A stretch of DNA of 18,198 nucleotides, taken from assembly GCA_012026715.1 (NCBI GenBank), contig VEPB01000177.1, positions 1-18,198 of the forward strand, written 5' to 3'. Position numbers and translations under genes: made by a program. The notes under the pieces were generated by a model, which saw only the letters and a list, made by a program, of their open reading frames with translations, was not told the DNA's origin and ran no database searches. This document shows positions 7,228-15,281 of the stretch, one piece after another; position 1 is the first letter of the stretch; every line of letters begins with the position of its first letter. The DNA comes from Methylococcaceae bacterium. GTDB lineage: Bacteria > Pseudomonadota > Gammaproteobacteria > Methylococcales > Methylococcaceae.

Positions 7228-8679
7228 TCATGCGACCGAACGGCCCAACAGCGCCTCCAGCGCCGCCAGGCTCGGGGCGATGGCCACCGATTCGTCCATG
7301 CCTTGACGCAGAAAGTCCATGATGCCGGCGTTCATCCCGATGGCCTCGTCGATGCGCAGGTCCGACCCGCGCTGGTAGGCGCCGACGCTGATCAGGTCGC
7401 GATTCTGCTGATAGGTCGAATACAGTTGCTTGAACTTGCGGGCCAACAGCTGATGACGGGCCGTGGCGATGTCGGGCATCACCCGGCTCACCGACGCCTC
7501 GACATCGATCGCGGGATAGTGGCCACTGTCGGCCAGTACCCGCGACAAGACGATATGGCCATCCAGCACGCCGCGGGCGGCATCGGCGATGGGATCGTTG
7601 TGGTCGTCGCCCTCGGTCAGCACGGTATAAAACGCGGTGATCGAACCCTCGCCGCGGTCACCGTTGCCGGCCCGCTCCACCAGCTGCGGCAGCTTGGCGA
7701 ACACCGACGGCGGGTAGCCCTTGGTGGCGGGCGGCTCGTCGATGGCCAGTGCGATTTCGCGCTGGGCCTGGGCAAATCGGGTCAGCGAATCCATCAGCAG
7801 CAACACGCTTAGGCCTTGATCCCGAAAATACTCCGCCACGGCGGTGGCCAACAGCGCCGCGTGCAGCCGCATCAAGGGCGGATGATCGGCCGGCGCCGCC
7901 ACCACCGCGGCTCGCGCCAAGCCCTCCTCGCCGAGGATCTTTTGAACGAATTCGTTGACCTCGCGGCCGCGTTCGCCGATCAGCCCCACCACCACCACAT
8001 CGGCGTCGGTGAACTTGGTCATCATGCCCAGCAGTATGCTCTTGCCGACACCGGTGCCGGCGAACAGCCCCAAGCGCTGGCCGCGCCCCACCGACAGCAA
8101 TGCGTTGATGGCCCGCACCCCCACATCCAGGGAGTCGCGGATGGGCTTGCGCCCCAGCGGGTTGATGGGGCGGCCGCTCAGCGGGACGCTATCATCGACC
8201 CCCAGGGGGCCCTTGCCATCGAGCGGTTTGCCGCCGCCGTCGATGACCCGGCCCAGCAGCCCCAATCCAACCCGGGCGCTGCAGCTGCGCCCCATGGGAA
8301 TGACCCGGCAATCGGGTTCCAAGCCCTGGATGTCCCCGGTCGGCATCAGGTAGATGCGTTCTCCGGCGAAGCCCACCACTTCGGCCTCGATATCGCGCCC
8401 GCTGGGAGTGCGGACCAGGCAGCGCCCGCCCACCGCGGCACGGCAACCGACCGCCTCCAGGGTCAATCCCACCATGCGGCTGAGCTTGCCCTCCACGATC
8501 AGTTCGGGCGGCGACTGCAACCGCGCCCGCCGGGCCTGAAGGCGCCTGGACCAGTTGCCGGCCAATTCGCTGCTTGCCGCGGAGCGGTCTTGTTGCACCG
8601 AGTCAGTCGCCGGCATGGGTTCCGGACTGGCAGATCCCGCCAACAGACCGACGGCAGCGCCGGGTTCTTCCGTGCCCAT
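7228..8679 (-). CDS. fliI: Flagellum-specific ATPase FliI
   Basis: Cytoplasmic hexameric ATPase of the flagellar type III export apparatus, related to the F1 beta subunit. In numbering from the GTG (one residue more than from the ATG), the Walker A loop AGTGVGKS is at 208-215, IGERGREV at 235-242 carries the catalytic glutamate, and the Walker B strand LLLMD is at 294-298. Family signatures DSLTRFAQAQREIALAIDEPPATKGYPPS and EGSITAFYTVLTEGDDHNDPIAD follow. The first 40 or so residues are a variable extension, making the protein about 25 residues longer than Salmonella FliI. The fliH stop and this start overlap in GTGATG: either GTG 8682 or ATG 8679 could be used, and I chose ATG. A purine-rich GGGGAGGGGA lies just upstream inside fliH. 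Coupled expression with fliH and fliJ fits the FliHIJ complex. Confidence 0.97.
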   Translation of the reverse strand: MGTEEPGAAVGLLAGSASPEPMPATDSVQQDRSAASSELAGNWSRRLQARRARLQSPPELIVEGKLSRMVGLTLEAVGCRAAVGGRCLVRTPSGRDIEAEVVGFAGERIYLMPTGDIQGLEPDCRVIPMGRSCSARVGLGLLGRVIDGGGKPLDGKGPLGVDDSVPLSGRPINPLGRKPIRDSLDVGVRAINALLSVGRGQRLGLFAGTGVGKSILLGMMTKFTDADVVVVGLIGERGREVNEFVQKILGEEGLARAAVVAAPADHPPLMRLHAALLATAVAEYFRDQGLSVLLLMDSLTRFAQAQREIALAIDEPPATKGYPPSVFAKLPQLVERAGNGDRGEGSITAFYTVLTEGDDHNDPIADAARGVLDGHIVLSRVLADSGHYPAIDVEASVSRVMPDIATARHQLLARKFKQLYSTYQQNRDLISVGAYQRGSDLRIDEAIGMNAGIMDFLRQGMDESVAIAPSLAALEALLGRSVA

Positions 8680-9407
8680 CACGATTCGTCCCCTCCCCGC
8701 TCGCCGCCGAACGCCTGCGCGATCGCAGCGGCGATCCGCTTTTCCACGGTAGCGTCGATCATCGAGACTTCGCTCACCACCCGGCAGCCGCCGCGGGTCA
8801 ACAGCGGATCGGCCACCAGCCTCCAGCGTTGCTCTTCTTCGTCGATGGCTAGGACCGAGCGCACCAGCTCCATATCTTCCGGATGCAGAAACAGGTTGAC
8901 CCGGCGCGTACTGGAAGGCAGAGAGCCAAGCGCTTCACGGGCGACGGCGATGATCTGGCCGGGATCGGCCTTGAGTTCGCGCCGGATCAGCTGGCGCGCC
9001 AGGCTCACCGCCAGGGCGGCCAGTTCCTGTTCGACCTGTTCGTCCACCGCCTGCAAGGGCTCCGCCAGCACTTCCAGGAGTCCCCGCAGATGAGCGACGA
9101 CCTGGTCGACCTCATCGCGGCCGGCCCCATAACCCTGTTCCCGGCCTTTCTCATAACCTTCCTGAAAACCCTGGTCGTAGCCTTCCCGGTAGCCCTCGCG
9201 AGCCGCTTCCTCGCGGGCTTCCCGCTGGATCGTCTCGATTTCCTCGGCGGTGGGCATCACCACGGTTTCGATGTCTTCCGCATCCTGCCGCTGCTCTTGA
9301 TCGGCAACCGGTTCGGCCGCTTCCTCTTCCGCCCCGCCCACCTGGGGCAATCGCCAAGGCATCAGGGCCGCCAATTCGGCCGGAGAAAATTCCTTAGATG
9401 AGTTCAT
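8679..9407 (-). CDS. fliH: Flagellar export ATPase regulator FliH
   Basis: Peripheral stalk protein that dimerises, binds FliI and tethers it to the export gate and C-ring. The N-terminus has the hydrophobic/Trp segment (LMPWRLPQV, 15-23) expected to contact FlhA/FliN. Residues 26-70 are acidic. Residues 72-96 form a glycine repeat with Gly at 72, 76, 80, 84, 88, 92 and 96, i.e. six consecutive GxxxG steps, the hallmark of FliH. The C-terminal half (about 100-242) contains the FliI-binding region, with VSLARQLIRRELKADPGQI and VNLFLHPEDMELVRSVL. The 242 residues are normal for the family. The gene overlaps the 3' end of fliG by 14 bases. Confidence 0.95.
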   Translation of the reverse strand: MNSSKEFSPAELAALMPWRLPQVGGAEEEAAEPVADQEQRQDAEDIETVVMPTAEEIETIQREAREEAAREGYREGYDQGFQEGYEKGREQGYGAGRDEVDQVVAHLRGLLEVLAEPLQAVDEQVEQELAALAVSLARQLIRRELKADPGQIIAVAREALGSLPSSTRRVNLFLHPEDMELVRSVLAIDEEEQRWRLVADPLLTRGGCRVVSEVSMIDATVEKRIAAAIAQAFGGERGGDES

Positions 9408-10410
9408 CGGCGCCGCCTAAACGTATTTCGCCGGAATCGGCCAACCGCCTGGCGATGGCGAGAATATCCTTTTGGGCCGATTCGACGTCGCTGAGACGCG
9501 CCGGCGGAGCCGCCTCCAGATCGTCGCGCAGCATCTCGGCGGCACGCCGCGACATGTTGTTGAAGATCTTCTGCTTGAGGTTGTCGTCGGCGCCGCGCAA
9601 GGCCAGCAGCAGGGAATCGGTGGAGACTTCCCGCAGCAGGGTCTGCATGCCGCGGTCGTCGATTTCCCCCAGGTCGCCGAACACGAACATCTTGTCCTGA
9701 ATCTTCTGCGACAGGTCCGAGTTGGTCTCGGTGATCTGCTCGAGAATGGTGGCTTCCAAGGCGCTATCGAGGAAGTTGAGGATGTTGGCGGCGGTCTCCA
9801 CCCCTCCCAGCGCCGAGGTCTTGATGCCGCCGCTGCCACTGAGCTGACGCTCCATGATTTCGTCCAGTTCCATCAGCGCGTTTGGCTGGACGCTCTGCAG
9901 CGTCGCCACCCGCATGACGATGTCGGCACGCGAGCGGTCCGGCAGGTAGGCCAGGGCTTCCGCCGCCTGATCGCCGTCCAGCAGGGACATGATGATGGCG
10001 CAAATCTGAGGATGCTCCTGCCGCAGCAGATCGGCGATGGCGCGGGCGTCCATCCACTTGAGCTGGTCCAGGCCCTTGCTGTTGCGGCCCAGCAGGATCC
10101 GATCGATGACGTTGCCGGCGCGATCGGCGCCGAGAGCGCGGGTCAGCATGACCCGGATGTATTCGTCGGAATCGATGCCCAAGGCCGTCTGGTTGCGCAG
10201 CCCCACCACGAATCGGTGCAACAGCGCGTTGACCATGCTGGAGGTGATGTTGCGCAGCTCCGCCATGGCCGCGCCGATCATCTGAACCTCTTTGGGGCTC
10301 ATGTGGGTGAGCACCGAGGCGGCCCGGTCCTGACCCACCGACAACAAAAACAGGGCTGCCTGCTGAGTCCCGTCCAGTTTGGTCAGTTCGTCGGCGGTAT
10401 CTTCAGCCAT
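9394..10410 (-). CDS. fliG: Flagellar motor switch protein FliG
   Basis: Rotor protein of the cytoplasmic C-ring. It binds the MS ring (FliF) through its N-terminus, FliM through the middle domain and the stator MotA through the C-terminal domain. Visible are the EHPQ motif at 132-135, the flexible Gly-rich linker (SGSGGIKTSALGG, 191-203), the MFVFGDL hinge at 241-247 and the charged torque segment LALRGADDNLKQKIFNNMSRRAAEMLRDDLE (about 269-299), which carries the conserved Arg/Asp residues. The 338 residues match the usual 330-340. The start overlaps fliF by 8 bases, with a GGGGGA upstream of the ATG, and the 3' end overlaps fliH, so fliF-G-H-I form a tightly coupled unit. Confidence 0.98.
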   Translation of the reverse strand: MAEDTADELTKLDGTQQAALFLLSVGQDRAASVLTHMSPKEVQMIGAAMAELRNITSSMVNALLHRFVVGLRNQTALGIDSDEYIRVMLTRALGADRAGNVIDRILLGRNSKGLDQLKWMDARAIADLLRQEHPQICAIIMSLLDGDQAAEALAYLPDRSRADIVMRVATLQSVQPNALMELDEIMERQLSGSGGIKTSALGGVETAANILNFLDSALEATILEQITETNSDLSQKIQDKMFVFGDLGEIDDRGMQTLLREVSTDSLLLALRGADDNLKQKIFNNMSRRAAEMLRDDLEAAPPARLSDVESAQKDILAIARRLADSGEIRLGGADELI

Positions 10411-12196
10411 TGTTTTGTTCCCCCGTCATCCACAACTTGATCACCTGGGCGACCCGCTTGGGATCGTTGTCGATCGCCCGCTGGGCGAACTCCAGGCGCT
10501 TTTCGTAACTTTGGGGAGCTTCTAGCAGCAGTACGTCATCAGGACCTTCCATTGCGCCTTCGCCATAGCCTCCCGGCCCGGCCAATTCGGGAACGGCGCC
10601 CGGCACAGCCCCGGCCACAGCCCCCGCCGGCAGAGCCCCGGCAACGGCGGTCTGAGGCCCGCCCACGCTAGGCGCAGCTCGGTCGCGCCCGACCAAACCG
10701 CGTACCGCCGGCCGCAGCACCCCGAAGATCAACAGAATGAGCACCAGACCGGCCCCGATCTGCTTGGCGATGCTCCAGAACCAGGGCTGTTCCCAGACCG
10801 GTTCGACCGGAACGGCCTGTTCAACTCTGAACGCGGCGTTGGTCACCGTAACACGGTCGCTGCGGGTCGCGTCATAGCCGACCGCTTCCTTGACGAGACT
10901 GCTGAAACGGTTCAGGTCCTCATCGCTGTAAGGCTGGGAGGTGTAGCTGCCATCGGGCTGCTGGATCCGCTGGTGATCGACCACCACCGCCACCGTCAGC
11001 CGGCGCACGTCGCCGGTGCCCAGGCGGGAATGGCTGATGGTCTTGTCCAGCTCGTAGTTCCGGGTGGCGCTCTTGCTAGCGCTGGCGGGCTGGGCCGGCG
11101 CCTGGGCAGTAGCGGGAGCGGCGGCTTGGCCGGCCCCGGCGGCCGGCGGATTCTGGCCGGTGGTTTCCGGCGCGACGCCAGCCGGCGGCGGCTGATTGCT
11201 GAGGGCGCCTGGCACGCCCTGGGGCGCGGCGCCAGCGCGGTTCTGCTCTTCCGACACCTGCTCGCTACGCAACGCCGGCAGGTCCGGATTGTAAAGCTCC
11301 TGGGTGCGTTCGGTTTCGGTGAAATCCAGGTCGACCGTGGCCTGGGTCCGCATGCCTTCACGCCCCACCACCGGGCTCAGGATGTTCTCGACCCGTTCGA
11401 TCAAATGGTCTTCGAACTGGCGCTTGTAGTCGAACTGCTTGGCCGTCAGATTCATGCCGGAGGTGCTGTCGCGGGAATTGAGCAGGTGGCCGCGCCCGTC
11501 CACCACGGTGACCTGGCTCGGCTCCAGTTGCGGCACGCTGGCCGCCACCATGTGGACGATGCCCTCCACCTGTCCCGGCTCCAGGCCGTAACCGGAGCCC
11601 AGTTCGACCACCACCGAGGCGCTGGCTTTCTTGGGCTGGCGGACGAACACCGACTCCTTGGGAAGAGCCAGATGCACCCGGGCCGACCTGACCCCGTGGA
11701 TGGTCATGACCGATCGCGCGATCTCGCCTTCCAGGGCGTGTTGAAACCGGACCCCCTCCATCATCTGGCTGGTGCCGAAGCTGGAACCCTTGTCGAGGGC
11801 GTCGAACCCCATCTCCCCTTCCCTCGGCAATCCCTGGGTCGCCAGCTTCAGCCGCAGTTCGTGGACCTTGTCGGCCGGTACCAGGATGGCGCCGGTGGCG
11901 CGATCCAGTTCGTAGTCGGTGTTGAGCTTCTTGAGAGCTTCGACGATTTCGCCGGCTTCCTTTTCCGGCAGGTTGAAAAACAGCCGTTCGTAGTCCTTAT
12001 GATTGGCCCACAGCACGACCGCCACGGCCACGGCCACCGCCAGCGCCACCGTGACGATGAATCCGACCTGACGGCCCCGGGGCAACTGGAAAAAACCTCG
12101 CAGCGCCGGCGGCAGATTCTCGCCCTTGGGAACATGGGTCGCCTCGCCGGCAATCAGGCTGCTGCCGGGCTCGCGTTGGTTGTCTGTGGCTTCCAT
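10403..12196 (-). CDS. fliF: Flagellar MS-ring protein FliF
   Basis: Inner-membrane ring on which the flagellar basal body is built. One transmembrane helix is at about 43-63 (VGFIVTVALAVAVAVAVVLW) and a second at about 474-494 (IAKQIGAGLVLILLIFGVL), enclosing the periplasmic region. The YscJ-like ring-building part contains FNLPEKEAGEIVEALKKLNTDY and GVRSARVHLALPKES. A Pro/Ala-rich insertion lies in the periplasmic part, where length is known to vary. The cytoplasmic C-terminus ends with KRLEFAQRAIDNDPKRVAQVIKLWMTG, the FliG-binding helix pair. The 597 residues are slightly longer than the 550-570 usual. The start is 31 bases after fliE, with an AGG 9 bases before the ATG. No separate promoter is visible, so transcription from fliE is expected. 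Confidence 0.97.
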   Translation of the reverse strand: MEATDNQREPGSSLIAGEATHVPKGENLPPALRGFFQLPRGRQVGFIVTVALAVAVAVAVVLWANHKDYERLFFNLPEKEAGEIVEALKKLNTDYELDRATGAILVPADKVHELRLKLATQGLPREGEMGFDALDKGSSFGTSQMMEGVRFQHALEGEIARSVMTIHGVRSARVHLALPKESVFVRQPKKASASVVVELGSGYGLEPGQVEGIVHMVAASVPQLEPSQVTVVDGRGHLLNSRDSTSGMNLTAKQFDYKRQFEDHLIERVENILSPVVGREGMRTQATVDLDFTETERTQELYNPDLPALRSEQVSEEQNRAGAAPQGVPGALSNQPPPAGVAPETTGQNPPAAGAGQAAAPATAQAPAQPASASKSATRNYELDKTISHSRLGTGDVRRLTVAVVVDHQRIQQPDGSYTSQPYSDEDLNRFSSLVKEAVGYDATRSDRVTVTNAAFRVEQAVPVEPVWEQPWFWSIAKQIGAGLVLILLIFGVLRPAVRGLVGRDRAAPSVGGPQTAVAGALPAGAVAGAVPGAVPELAGPGGYGEGAMEGPDDVLLLEAPQSYEKRLEFAQRAIDNDPKRVAQVIKLWMTGEQNNG

Positions 12197-12227
12197 CGTG
12201 GATTACCTGGGGGGATTTTCGGTGGCC

Positions 12228-12539
12228 CTACATGGGCATGTTCATGACGTCTTTGTAGGCATCCACCAGCTTGTTGCGCACCTGCACCATGGCCTGGAAC
12301 GACACGCTGGCCTGCTGCAGGGAAATCATGACCTCCGCCAGGCTGGCGTCGGTCCGGCCGGTTTCAAAGGACTCCGCCAGCTTGTTGGCCTGCTGTTGGG
12401 TCTGGTTGACCTGATCAACGGAATCTTTCAGCAGGGTCGCGAAATCCACCGGACTGGCAGGCTCCAACGATGTGCTGCGGGCCTGGTCGCGGGAAATCCG
12501 CATCTGCGCCAAGACTTGATTGATGTCCATCGTGCTCAT
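12228..12539 (-). CDS. fliE: Flagellar hook-basal body protein FliE
   Basis: Small periplasmic rod-adaptor protein that joins the MS ring/export gate to the proximal rod and is the first substrate of the flagellar export system. The 103 residues match the family, with no cleaved signal peptide, as expected for a type III substrate. The C-terminal signature ASLAEVMISLQQASVSFQAMVQVRNKLVDAYKDVMNMPM is typical (a block like VMxxxQKAxxxFxxxxQVRNKLVxAYxEIMxMPV). GAGG 7 bases before the ATG at 12539 supports the start. It is the first gene after the fleR stop and has a sigma54-type promoter in the 62-base gap, so it probably heads the fliEFGHIJ transcript. Confidence 0.97.
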   Translation of the reverse strand: MSTMDINQVLAQMRISRDQARSTSLEPASPVDFATLLKDSVDQVNQTQQQANKLAESFETGRTDASLAEVMISLQQASVSFQAMVQVRNKLVDAYKDVMNMPM

Positions 12540-12584
12540 GGGGAAACCTCGCCGCTACGGAATGTCGTCACCTGCAATCCTTGC

Positions 12585-12600
12585 TGCAGTTTCCGGGCCA
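12585..12600 (-). promoter_or_regulatory. Sigma54 (-24/-12) promoter for fliE-fliJ
   Basis: Minus-strand TGGCCCGGAAACTGCA matches TGGCACG-N4-TTGCW with mismatches at only two positions (A to C in the -24 box, first T to C in the -12 box), and GG-GC spacing is exactly 12. It begins one base after the fleR stop codon. The predicted transcription start is near 12574, about 35 bases before the fliE ATG. Confidence 0.7.
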
Positions 12601-12601
12601 C

Positions 12602-13951
12602 TCACGCTCCACCGGGCACCGCCACGCCCGCATCACGCATCCGGGCGATCTTGTAACGGAGAGTGCGTTGACTGATGCCCAACCGCTCGGCCGCGCCCTT
12701 GCGGCTGCCGTTGGCGTCTCGCAAGGTTTCCAGGATGATTTTTTCCTCGGCGACGCGACGTCCTTCCAGCAGTCCCTCGGGCTGATCCATAGGGGGCGTC
12801 GGATTTCCGTCGCACGGCGCTAAACCCTCTCCCTCTTCGAACATCAGGTCGTCCGGGACAATCTGGCTGCCATTGGCGAACACCAAGGCACGTTGCATCA
12901 CGTTGTCCAGCTCGCGCACGTTACCGGGCCAAGTATAGTTCTGGAGCAGGTGGGCAGCGCCTGCGGACAATTCCGGCGCTGGCTTGCCGCTTTTCCAGAG
13001 GCGTTTGAGCAGAGCCCGCGCCAGCGGCAAAATGTCGGCGCGGCGCTCGCGTAGGGGCGGGATCACGAGGGGGAACACGCTCAGCCGGTAGTAGAGGTCC
13101 TCCCGGAAGCCGCCCCGGGCCACCTGCTGCTTGAGATTGCGGTTGGTGGTGGCCAGCACCCGCACATCCAGCGCAATGGTGCGCCTTCCGCCGAGCCGTT
13201 CCACTTCCTTCTCCTGCAGCACGCGCAGCAGCTTGGCCTGCAGCGGCAGGGGCATCTCGGAAATCTCGTCCAGCAGCAGGGTACCGCCCTGGGCGGTTTC
13301 GAACCGCCCTGGCACCGTCTGGAAGGCTCCGGTGAAGGCCCCCTTCTCGTATCCGAACAGTTCCGCCTCCAGCATGTTGTCGGGAATGGCGGCACAGTTG
13401 ATGGCCACGAAGGGACCGCGGTGGCGGGGCGAGCTTTGGTGGACATAGCGGGCCAGCACCTCCTTGCCGACCCCGCTCTCGCCCTGGATCAGCACCGTCG
13501 CCTCGGTCTTGGCGACCCTTGCCGCCAGGCTCATGACCCGCCGCATGGCGGCATCCTCGACGATGCGTTCGTGGCTCTCGGCCGGTTTGGGCATCATGTA
13601 CAGGCGGGCTTGCCTCACCAGCTCTTCGGCCGCAAACGGCTTGACCAGATAGTTCACCGCTCCCAGCCGCATGGCTTCCACCGCCTTTTCCACGGTACCG
13701 AAGGCGGTCATCAGCAGGACCGGAAGGTCCGGCTGGCGCTGACGAACCTGCGCCAACAGTCCCAGCCCATCGAGCCGGCGCATCTGGACATCGCTGATCA
13801 CCAACCGAACCGGCGTCTGGGTCAGCCGCTCCACGGCCTCCAGGCCATCGGCCGCGCTCGATACAGTGAATCCTGCCAATTCCAGGGTATCGACCAAGGC
13901 TTCCAGCAGGGATACATCGTCTTCGACGATCAAGACATCGCATTTGTCCAT
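12602..13951 (-). CDS. fleR: Sigma54-dependent flagellar response regulator FleR (FlrC)
   Basis: NtrC-type activator of sigma54 flagellar promoters, phosphorylated by FleS. The intact receiver domain (1-120) has the acidic pair in VEDD (9-12), phospho-acceptor Asp54 in VISDVQM, Thr82 in MTAFG and Lys104 in LVKPF. The AAA+ domain has Walker A GESGVGKE (157-164), the sigma54-contact loop GAFTGA (204-209) and the Walker B LLLDE (225-229). The Fis-type helix-turn-helix is at the C-terminus (KGAAERLGISQRTLRYKIARM, about 423-443). ATG 13951 is preferred over ATG 13966 because GGAG lies 7 bases upstream of it and it leaves a 2-base gap to fleS instead of a 13-base overlap. The 449 residues fit FleR/FlrC of Pseudomonas and Vibrio. 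Confidence 0.94.
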   Translation of the reverse strand: MDKCDVLIVEDDVSLLEALVDTLELAGFTVSSAADGLEAVERLTQTPVRLVISDVQMRRLDGLGLLAQVRQRQPDLPVLLMTAFGTVEKAVEAMRLGAVNYLVKPFAAEELVRQARLYMMPKPAESHERIVEDAAMRRVMSLAARVAKTEATVLIQGESGVGKEVLARYVHQSSPRHRGPFVAINCAAIPDNMLEAELFGYEKGAFTGAFQTVPGRFETAQGGTLLLDEISEMPLPLQAKLLRVLQEKEVERLGGRRTIALDVRVLATTNRNLKQQVARGGFREDLYYRLSVFPLVIPPLRERRADILPLARALLKRLWKSGKPAPELSAGAAHLLQNYTWPGNVRELDNVMQRALVFANGSQIVPDDLMFEEGEGLAPCDGNPTPPMDQPEGLLEGRRVAEEKIILETLRDANGSRKGAAERLGISQRTLRYKIARMRDAGVAVPGGA

Positions 13952-13953
13952 GG

Positions 13954-15174
13954 TCAGGCTCCGCATTGAAGGTTGACGGTGGATTTATCCGCCCGATCGC
14001 CGGCGCCGCTGGGCAGTGCCGCCGGCGGCGCTACCGGCAATTCCAGGAAGAACCGGGCGCCCTGGCCAGGCGCCGATTCACATCGAACAGCACCGCCGTG
14101 GGCGCGGACCACGCATTCGACGATGGCCAGTCCCAGGCCGGTGCCGTTGGGACGGGTGGTGAAAAATGGCTCGAAGATGCGCCCCAATGCATCTTCGGGA
14201 ATACCGGGGCCGGTATCTGCCACGGCGATGCAAATGCGGCCGGGCGGCGCATCCAAGACCTCGAGCCGCACCGTACCGCCGGTCTGGCCCATGGCTTCGC
14301 AGGCGTTGTTCAACAGGTTCAACAGAATGCCCAGAAGCGCGTCCTCGTTGGCAATCAGCTCGGCCGCCGCGCTGCGGTTTTCCACCATCAGGCGGATGCG
14401 TCCATCGGCCAGCGCCGGTCCCAGACCATCGGCGGCCTTGGCAAGCAGTCGCAGGAGCGAAACCCGCCCGACCGCCAACTGTCCCATGCGGGCGAAAGCC
14501 AGCATATCGTTGACCTGGCGCTCCATGTGGAGGAGCCGCTCGCTGACCTTGGCGGCAAATTTTTGCCGGTGCGCGGCAGTCAGCTCGCCATTGCCCAGAT
14601 GGGAGGTGTAGAGCAGGGCGGCCGCCAACGGAGTGCGGATCTGGTGGGCCAGGCTGGCCACCATTTCCCCCAGCGCCGACAGCCGCTTTTGCTGGCTCAC
14701 CAGTTCCTGGAGCGCGCGCATTTCGCTGACGTCGGTCAGCAGCACGATCTGACCGGGCTCATCACCCAGGGAGTTGAAGGAGACGCTAACCGCGCTGCCG
14801 TCTGCCAGTTGCAGGGGGTGCGGCGAATCGCCGTCGCGGCAGGCCGCCTGCAACACTGCCCGCCAGGGCCTCCCTTTCAAATCACCGCCCAGCATCCGCG
14901 CAGCCGCCGGGTTGTGGTCGACGATCCTGCCGCTTCCGTCCACCACCAAAACCCCGCCCGGCAGTGCCTCCAACAGGTGTTGCAGGCGATTGGCGAGGCG
15001 CTCTTTTTCAACGAGGGTCTTGAGGCGTTCGTCGCGGGCCGCAGCCAGTTCTTCCGACAGCCGCACGACCTGGGACTCCAATTCTCCGTAGGAACGGGAA
15101 AGGGTCTCCGACAAGGCGTTGAAGCGCTCGAAGGCGTCCTGCAGGGACTGGGGATTGGTGGCAGGGGGTGACAT
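13954..15174 (-). CDS. fleS: Cytoplasmic sensor histidine kinase FleS (FlrB)
   Basis: Soluble histidine kinase that phosphorylates FleR to switch on middle and late flagellar genes. There is no transmembrane segment. The order is an N-terminal coiled coil (about 20-65), a PAS domain (about 65-155, with VLVVDGSGRIVDHNPAAARMLG), the HisKA H-box LGEMVASLAHQIRTPL with His177, and the ATPase domain with the N-box LLNNACEAM (287-295), DTGPGIP (320-326) and GTGLGLAIVE (344-353). ATG 15174 is chosen with GAGA a few bases upstream; a TTG at 15216 would lie inside the promoter region. The 406 residues match FleS. A sigma54-type promoter sits 39-53 bases upstream, consistent with FleQ control, and fleR follows after 2 bases. 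Confidence 0.94.
   Translation of the reverse strand: MSPPATNPQSLQDAFERFNALSETLSRSYGELESQVVRLSEELAAARDERLKTLVEKERLANRLQHLLEALPGGVLVVDGSGRIVDHNPAAARMLGGDLKGRPWRAVLQAACRDGDSPHPLQLADGSAVSVSFNSLGDEPGQIVLLTDVSEMRALQELVSQQKRLSALGEMVASLAHQIRTPLAAALLYTSHLGNGELTAAHRQKFAAKVSERLLHMERQVNDMLAFARMGQLAVGRVSLLRLLAKAADGLGPALADGRIRLMVENRSAAAELIANEDALLGILLNLLNNACEAMGQTGGTVRLEVLDAPPGRICIAVADTGPGIPEDALGRIFEPFFTTRPNGTGLGLAIVECVVRAHGGAVRCESAPGQGARFFLELPVAPPAALPSGAGDRADKSTVNLQCGA
13959..13962 (-). promoter_or_regulatory. Ribosome binding site of fleR
   Basis: GGAG on the minus strand, 7 bases before the ATG at 13951. It lies across the last codons of fleS in the other frame and favours this start over the ATG at 13966, which has no such site. 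Confidence 0.6.
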
Positions 15175-15212
15175 GACGGATCTCGGCAGCCAGGCTCTTG
15201 CCGAAATCCTAA

Positions 15213-15227
15213 GCAAATCCGATGCCC
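15213..15227 (-). promoter_or_regulatory. Sigma54 (-24/-12) promoter for fleSR
   Basis: Minus-strand GGGCATCGGATTTGC has GG and GC exactly 12 bases apart, a perfect TTGC -12 box followed by TT, and GGCA in the -24 box (T to G at the first position, C to T after GGCA). The predicted transcription start is near 15201, about 27 bases before the fleS ATG. It lies in the 107-base fleQ-fleS gap. Confidence 0.65.
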
Positions 15228-15281
15228 GGACTTGATGATGGAATTACAATAAGTTACCCACCGGGCGTTTGGCCGGAGCGG

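Noticed and set aside
7816..9093. Long plus-strand open frame of 425 codons opposite fliI and fliH
   Set aside because: It is His/Gln/Arg/Pro-rich with no recognisable domain, and lies antisense to two clearly identified genes; high GC produces such frames.
10973..12247. Long plus-strand open frame of 424 codons opposite fliF
   Set aside because: Composition is a mirror of fliF codons, with no domain or ribosome binding site; antisense shadow.
13966..15171. Plus-strand open frame of 401 codons opposite fleS
   Set aside because: No recognisable motif; fleS has all kinase boxes in the other strand.
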